Source of the DNA: Adiantum capillus-veneris
Taxonomy: Eukaryota > Streptophyta > Polypodiopsida > Polypodiales > Pteridaceae
NCBI GenBank assembly: GCA_014529385.2
Contig: CM043954.1
Span: 91,169,747 to 91,233,746, forward strand
Direction of reading: 5' to 3'
DNA length: 64,000 nucleotides
Below, in pieces: positions 59,178-64,000 of this stretch (position 1 is its first letter; the number at the start of each line of letters is the position of its first letter). Below the pieces are notes generated by a model. That model had not been told where the DNA came from and ran no database searches. It saw only the letters and a program-made list of their open reading frames with translations. The position numbers and the translations under genes were made by a program.

Positions 59178-60600
59178 AAAGTACATCCAAAAATAAATAT
59201 ATCACTCAGAACCTTTGAGGGTTTAAAGCCCTTATTCACACACAAGCTGAAAGATTGATATACATGTTGTTGTGCAGTACATGTCCAAATGATGTTTGTG
59301 AAAGATGCACTAAAGCTTATACAACATCCTCAATTTGGGCTTCACAATGCATCATCTAGGTGTTCTTGCCCTATCTGTCATATTGTATCACACCCAGGTA
59401 TGTGTGGCGATATGCAACACACATACACAAGTGTCATTACTATTTGGGAGTCTATACTTTTCCCCAAAAGGCAAGGATCAAAGTATCACTCATACCCTTG
59501 ACTTATGGGTGAATGCACAAATTGTTGTGTGCATAAATTAGAGGTTGGCCTAAGAGAAATGACAAAAGACAATATTTTGCAAGTTAGTGTTAAGGTGTTT
59601 CAAGAAGGGGAGTCAAAGATCAATGAAGATGGCAAGAGGAAGACCAAAAAGGATGTGGTGCATAAGAAGATGCGTTGCATAGAGCTCCTATACTGGTTCA
59701 AGGATCACATAAAGCAGTTCATAAAACACAACTTTGTTTACAGATGGCAAACAGAGCAATGTAAGTTGTGTCTTGAAACATTCTGAGATGAAGTTGTGGT
59801 GTCATTCATATACTTTGCAGAGAATTACTCCTTCAAGGAGAAACATGAGGAGATACATTCCATGCATTGGTACTCTAGCCAAGTTACTATATTGGTACAC
59901 ATTATCTACTACCGCTCATTGAGAAGGGAGGTCTTGCAGACAACCCATTTCTATATCTCAGATGGCAAGGTTCATGACATCTTATTTGTCCAACACCGCC
60001 TCCTATTGAATGATGCATGGCTGAATGATAATGTTTGGAGGCCAAATTGGCATTAGGTGTGGTCGGATAGTTTCACTGCCCAATTCATGGCAAAGTGGCC
60101 ATTCTATTTTGTTACCAACGCACTCACTCATGAGAACCTGAAGGTAGATGGGACCCCTTTGAAATGTGCATCCGATGTGGTCTATTTCTTGAGGGACAAG
60201 TTTAACCACTCAGGAAAGTCAAGCGGTTTTTGGGACATTAAACTTGGAGAAGTTAAAAGGACACGCCAATGGAACTGCAAGCCAATTCATAAGATAATGT
60301 CCATCCACAATGTGAATGACTACTCATGTACTAAATGAAAGCGTTGTGGTACAGAATGCTATTATACTTTTGTGACTTCCGTAAGCAGAACCAATGGAGG
60401 TGCTGTGTCAATAAGGAGTATGTCGGGCAATGGCCCTATGAGAGCATTGTGCCAATAAAGGATTGTGAGGGTGGTAAGGATGCCGACGATGGTAATATCA
60501 TCAAAAGCCAACAGTTTGGGCCAATATATGTAGGCCACCATGATTATCTACCATTAGTACTTTTGCAAAGGAGATAAATTTTCTCTAAATGCCAAATTTG
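59178..60600 (+). pseudogene. Degenerate transposase-like gene (RNase H-fold candidate)
   Basis: Pieced over several frames: HPKINISLRTFEGLKPLFTH, YTCCCAVHVQMMFVKDALKL, SRCSCPICHIV (CxxC), CTNCCVHKL, MRCIELLYWFKDHIKQFIKH, YRWQTEQCKLCLETF, DEVVVSFIYFAENYSFKEKH, EEIHSMHWYSSQVTILVHII, TTHFYISDGKVHDILFVQHR, VWSDSFTAQFMAKWPFYFV. The order Cys-rich N-terminus, an FAENY box followed by H-x-W..QVTI, an ISD box with HD...VQH, then a VWSD box resembles transposase-derived proteins with a DDE/RNase H-like core. At least three internal stops (59252, 59786, 60056), including TGG-to-TGA and TAG, and it ends mid-domain. No terminal repeats found. It is a different family from the gene at 13906. The family name is not certain. 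Confidence 0.55.
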
Positions 60601-61303
60601 ATAATGCAAAAGGAGCTAGCTTCTAGATTTTGAGATGTACCACCCCAAAACATTACAATGCAAGAGCTAGATTTGATGCATAGGGAAACACTCTTGACAA
60701 TGCCACATTTGTGGTGATCGGACATCGGTATGCTAAAGCGGGGGTAGATGAGTACAAGTTATTATATGACCAAGCCCCTGAAACTCTGTATTTTCATCTA
60801 GTTAGGGCAATCAAGTTCCATTTATTCCCAATGGAGCACAACGAGAATATGTTCAAGATTTCTCCATATGTACATGAAGCTATATACAATAGCATGCCCT
60901 TGGAAATCTAGCTCAAGAGACAAATAGAAACTTAACATGGGCCTTTAGATTTTCTCATATAGCAAACAAGGAGTGAGTCCGGTTTTAAACGATGATAGTA
61001 CACTTTAAAGCATATACACTATGCTTTAAAGCATATACAGAAGCATTGAAGCGTGTGAGAGACCACTATAAATCATGTGCATGAAGATTTATGCATAGGT
61101 TTTAGTGAGTGTACTTTGCTTTACTCCTGCAATATTAAGTTCTATGGGTATGTCATATCTGTATATGTTTTGAGTTATAGCAAGTGTATCTACCAGCTCA
61201 CTTCTCGCAGGCAAGAAAGTCTGGCAATTGTCACACAAGGAAATGGAAAGTAGAAAATCAAAGGTGGATCATAAACAATTTCTTGTCACATCAAAAACAT
61301 AAT
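60601..61303. other. Downstream of transposase remnant, no clear gene
   Basis: One 66-codon plus-strand frame (60711-60911) may be a last coding piece of the element. Near 61000-61040, CACTTTAAAGCATATACA is doubled. Confidence 0.3.
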
Positions 61304-62241
61304 TGTTAGAAGTTGGACACACCGTACGAAAATTGACTACTCGACAAATTATCATTTTTTGTAATTATTCATTTATTGAGAAAACTCGACATTTCACCTT
61401 GTAAATATTGGGTCTTACAGAAGTTTCCAGATTGTATCCTAGTTTTGATAGTTAGATTGAGTAGATGGTTGATTTGGAACTTTAGGGTTTGAGAATTGTA
61501 AGGTATTTATACCACTTTTTGACCTTAATAAAAGACCCTTTTGTCATTTTAAAAAAAAGAGGTTTTGAAGTCTGTGAGTGAGCGTACTGTGTACGAGAGA
61601 GAGTGTGAGCTTCATCTTGATGCTACATGTGCACCGGTGCTTGGAATCGAGTGTGGAGAAGTGTCGCGTGTTGCCCCTGACGAGAGCTACGCGTCGATAC
61701 CTACATTGCACGCGTACGGTCCGGTTTTGCGAGCTCCATCTACGAGCTTCATCTGGTGATTCGGTGAGCATACGTTGTCCGATTTTGCATTGCATCATAT
61801 CCACGCATTCACATTGAGTAGAACTACACATTAGGCCCTTTAGATTTTGGAAACAAAGACCTGCAAATTTCGGCCAGACATCCTACGTGATTTTATACCG
61901 GGTGTTTTGGGTTGGGGTTTTGGTTCATAGACCTTAGGAAGAGCGACCTATTGGTGTTAGTAGGGTCTTCTTCAAGTCCTGAGGTGTTTCGAGATTGTTT
62001 GATGGGTGTTCGGCTCTAAAAAGCGTTGTAGGAAGTTTCCTCTTATGCACTCTTGAAGGCTGTGACTTAGACATTGGATAGAGACCTCTGTAGGAATTAG
62101 TTATTAGGAGTCAGTCGAGTGTAGGTTGACACCTTATGCTTGCTTCCGTGCGCCTGTGGGTCGAGGTTCGTCCTTAGCTGACAAATCTTGTTAGGTGAGT
62201 TCTCGTTGTCGTGAAGTCCATCGCGGCGTATCCGTCCAACA
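61304..62241 (+). mobile_element. 5' LTR of a tRNA-Asp-primed gypsy element
   Basis: Starts TGTTAGAAGTTGG and ends GTCCAACA, 938 bp. It is followed after one base by a tRNA-Asp-type primer site. It contains a TATA-like TATTTATACC (61504) and an AATAAA (61527). The second half is clearly CpG-richer (61560-61760, 62150-62240). A half-site of the leader palindrome, AGACATCCTACG, is at 61876. The 3' LTR lies beyond the window. Confidence 0.75.
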
Positions 62242-62242
62242 T

Positions 62243-62262
62243 TGGAGCCGCTGCCGGGGACG
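62243..62262 (+). other. Primer-binding site, tRNA-Asp type
   Basis: TGGAGCCGCTGCCGGGGA: two mismatches from the TGGCGCCGTTGCCGGGGA complement of plant tRNA-Asp used by many plant gypsy elements. Confidence 0.8.
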
Positions 62263-62780
62263 AAAACCTTAGGTAGGTGACCGAGACTAGTCCTTCAGGA
62301 TAGGGATTTTTGGCTTTCCAAGAGTCTCGTTTTTCATTTAGATAGGATCAGAGGGTGGAGGACTCTCTAGGTCTTAGAGGGAGTCTAGGAAGCGTGTGTC
62401 TGGCCTAGATCCTTTGACTTAGGTAGATTTAGGTAGACTGAGATAGTTTTAGGTATTAGTTGAGTTCTTGAGTAAGAGTTGGAGTGGTAGAAGCAGTGAG
62501 AGGAGAGCTTGAGAGTCTGGAGAGGCCAGAAAGAAACCAAAACACCATTATCACCATTTCACATGATGAGTAGGAGTAGAGTAAGTAGGACATCATGATT
62601 CACGATCTAGAGCACTTCATGCATGTATACTTGCTTGGTAAATTCATCACAAGTTTGTAAAAGACGCAAAAGTGTGTTTGAAAGCTGAAGTGAAGTCCAA
62701 AAGTTACTGTGAGTGTTTATGATAGAGCTGCAGAGCATCAGGGGCATTTTTGTCATGAAAAAATTTAATTTCAAGCCAGG

Positions 62781-62804
62781 AGACATCCTACGCGTAGGAT
62801 GTCT
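62781..62804. repeat. 24-bp perfect palindrome, copy 1
   Basis: AGACATCCTACG followed by its exact reverse complement CGTAGGATGTCT. A half copy (AGACATCCTAC) lies at 62942. Confidence 0.95.
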
Positions 62805-63211
62805 ACGGGCTAATTTGGTCAGAATTTTGGGATTTTGAGTGGACTAGTGTGTTCAGAAGGTGGGGTTTATCCTATTTTCAACTGAAAAGTGGAAAATTGA
62901 CCATATCTTGACAGGATAAGGGCAGATAGACTGAAATTGCCAGACATCCTACCCAAATTGTGCCAAAGCATTATTTTAAGACCAAAACCATATGATGGCT
63001 GCATAAGCATGATCTGCATGATATATTGAGTGACTGAGAGGGGTTTCATCTCATTTGGGTGAGAAAATTGGGTTCAAAGCAGACTTTAGCACTTTTGACT
63101 GAAAAAGGCAAGAACAACTAAAATTGGGGACTTACCAAAAGCTAAGCATACCACTGGGTTGCTGACATCAAGGGAAAATTATGGGTCAAGTCTGGGGTCA
63201 AACAAGACAAA

Positions 63212-63237
63212 AAGACATCCTACGCGTAGGATGTCTT
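63212..63237. repeat. 24-bp palindrome, copy 2, extended to 26 bp
   Basis: Perfect, with one extra paired base on each side (A...T). Confidence 0.95.
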
Positions 63238-63336
63238 CTGTGTGATTTTACACTCCAAATCCAGATTTGAGCATACCAAAGTGATCATCAACTCAAGGGG
63301 AGCCTGTCTTTGAAATTGAAGCCATTTTGATGAAAA

Positions 63337-63360
63337 AGACATCCTACGCATAGGATGTCT
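63337..63360. repeat. 24-bp palindrome, copy 3, one changed base
   Basis: Centre reads TACGCATA instead of TACGCGTA; arms otherwise intact. Confidence 0.95.
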
Positions 63361-63599
63361 AAAGTAAGAAATTGATAGTGGGCATAGCAAGGTGTTGTAT
63401 AGCCTGAGGCAAGCCTCCTAGTCAATTTTGGTCCAAATTGGAGTTGATTAGACTGATCAAAATCAGCAACAAGCTGTCGGAACAGTTTTCTGATCCATTG
63501 ACCAGCTTATAGGTGTCCAAATCAAAAAGTAAAAACAGTTGTGGACTCAACACATCAAGGGGAATCCATAGTGCAAAAATCCAGGAAAAACAAAGCAGG

Positions 63600-63623
63600 A
63601 GACATCCTATGCGTAGGATGTCT
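63600..63623. repeat. 24-bp palindrome, copy 4, one changed base
   Basis: Centre reads TATGCGTA instead of TACGCGTA, the complementary C-to-T change to copy 3. Confidence 0.95.
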
Positions 63624-64000
63624 ACTGGGGCCTACTGAAGAGAAAATTTGATTGGGCTTAGACAGTGAGATTCCATTTGGCTTAAGGGTTCAAGAACTTC
63701 TTTCAGAAGTGAATTTGGACCTTGTTTGTCCATTTGACGGAGCAAAGACTGAATTCAGACTTTTTCACGTAAATTGATCAACATCCGAAGGAAGTACAAT
63801 TTCAGATTAGCAGACCTAATCCAGAACATCAGCAGTGTATAAAATACAGTAGTGGTTGAGATTAACTCTCCAGTTATACCAATCATTACTAAGATAAGCT
63901 CTAGCAGATAAATGCTTTGATTAGATTGCCGAAATTAAATGCTTGTATATAGGTATATTCAGCAGCAGGAAAGCAAGAAGTTGTGCGGAGACTGATCCTT

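Larger units (their letters stand above)
62263..64000 (+). mobile_element. Long untranslated leader of the gypsy element, cut by window edge
   Basis: At least 1.7 kb with no open frame above 60 codons, typical of the leaders before gag in large gypsy elements. It holds four copies of a 24-bp palindrome and one half copy (see separate entries). Gag would start beyond 64000. Confidence 0.65.

Overview
The window looks like intergenic heterochromatin from a large, repeat-rich plant nuclear genome. It holds Ty3/gypsy and Ty1/copia LTR retrotransposons in many states of decay, primer-binding sites matching plant initiator-tRNA-Met and tRNA-Asp, plant-style introns, and long microsatellites. I found no rRNA, tRNA, CRISPR or bacterial-type operon, and no convincing ordinary host gene. 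The species cannot be fixed from sequence alone. A seed-free plant (fern, lycophyte or bryophyte) is my guess, because the two odd genes on the left resemble families I associate with such genomes.

Region 1 (about 1-17.4 kb) is the unusual part. Two decayed multi-domain genes are divergently transcribed. The leftward gene (7143 to 4357, one 80-bp intron) has a ParB/sulfiredoxin-like domain. The rightward gene (13906 to 17131) has an N-terminal tandem module resembling DUF8039, a Cys-rich segment, and a C-terminal transposase-like core of the DUF7869 type. A third leftward coding remnant (605 to 1) runs off the left edge. Between and outside these genes lie five blocks of a degenerate satellite (A, A2, B, C, D). 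Its shared core is a palindrome: CCCTATGGCC, a short spacer, then GGCCATAGGG. Splice acceptors directly abut both start codons, so blocks B, C and D probably lie in 5'-UTR introns, with a CpG-richer shared promoter near 11.4-11.7 kb. My leading hypothesis is a large, now-inactivated DNA transposon family that carries a ParB-like protein together with arrays of palindromic sites.

Region 2 (17.4-42 kb) is nested retroelement debris: a compound microsatellite, a 250-bp tandem with a TATA box, a leftward gypsy integrase fragment, a copia RNase H fragment, a copia gag gene split by a 288-bp MITE-like element, a gypsy LTR of about 2.4 kb, several gag and protease fragments on the minus strand, a gypsy integrase on the plus strand, and an internally deleted copia element with both LTRs.

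Region 3 (40.8-49.2 kb) is a leftward gag-bearing element cut in two by a complete LTR retrotransposon (42452-47132) with a perfect 5-bp target duplication, GTCTG. Region 4 (49.2-58.9 kb) has a 1,151-bp tandem duplication, a gypsy integrase, a gypsy gag, a second copy of the 2.4-kb LTR family in opposite orientation joined to protease/pre-RT sequence, and very long (CT)n, (GT)n and (AT)n tracts. Region 5 (59-64 kb) has a degenerate transposase-like gene, then the 5' LTR, tRNA-Asp-type primer site and leader of another gypsy element. That leader carries four copies of a near-perfect 24-bp palindrome.

Almost every coding feature here is broken. In region 1 most premature stops are explicable as C-to-T changes of CAG, CAA or CGA codons, as expected for long-methylated DNA. 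Family assignments rest on reading motifs by eye, not on database searches.
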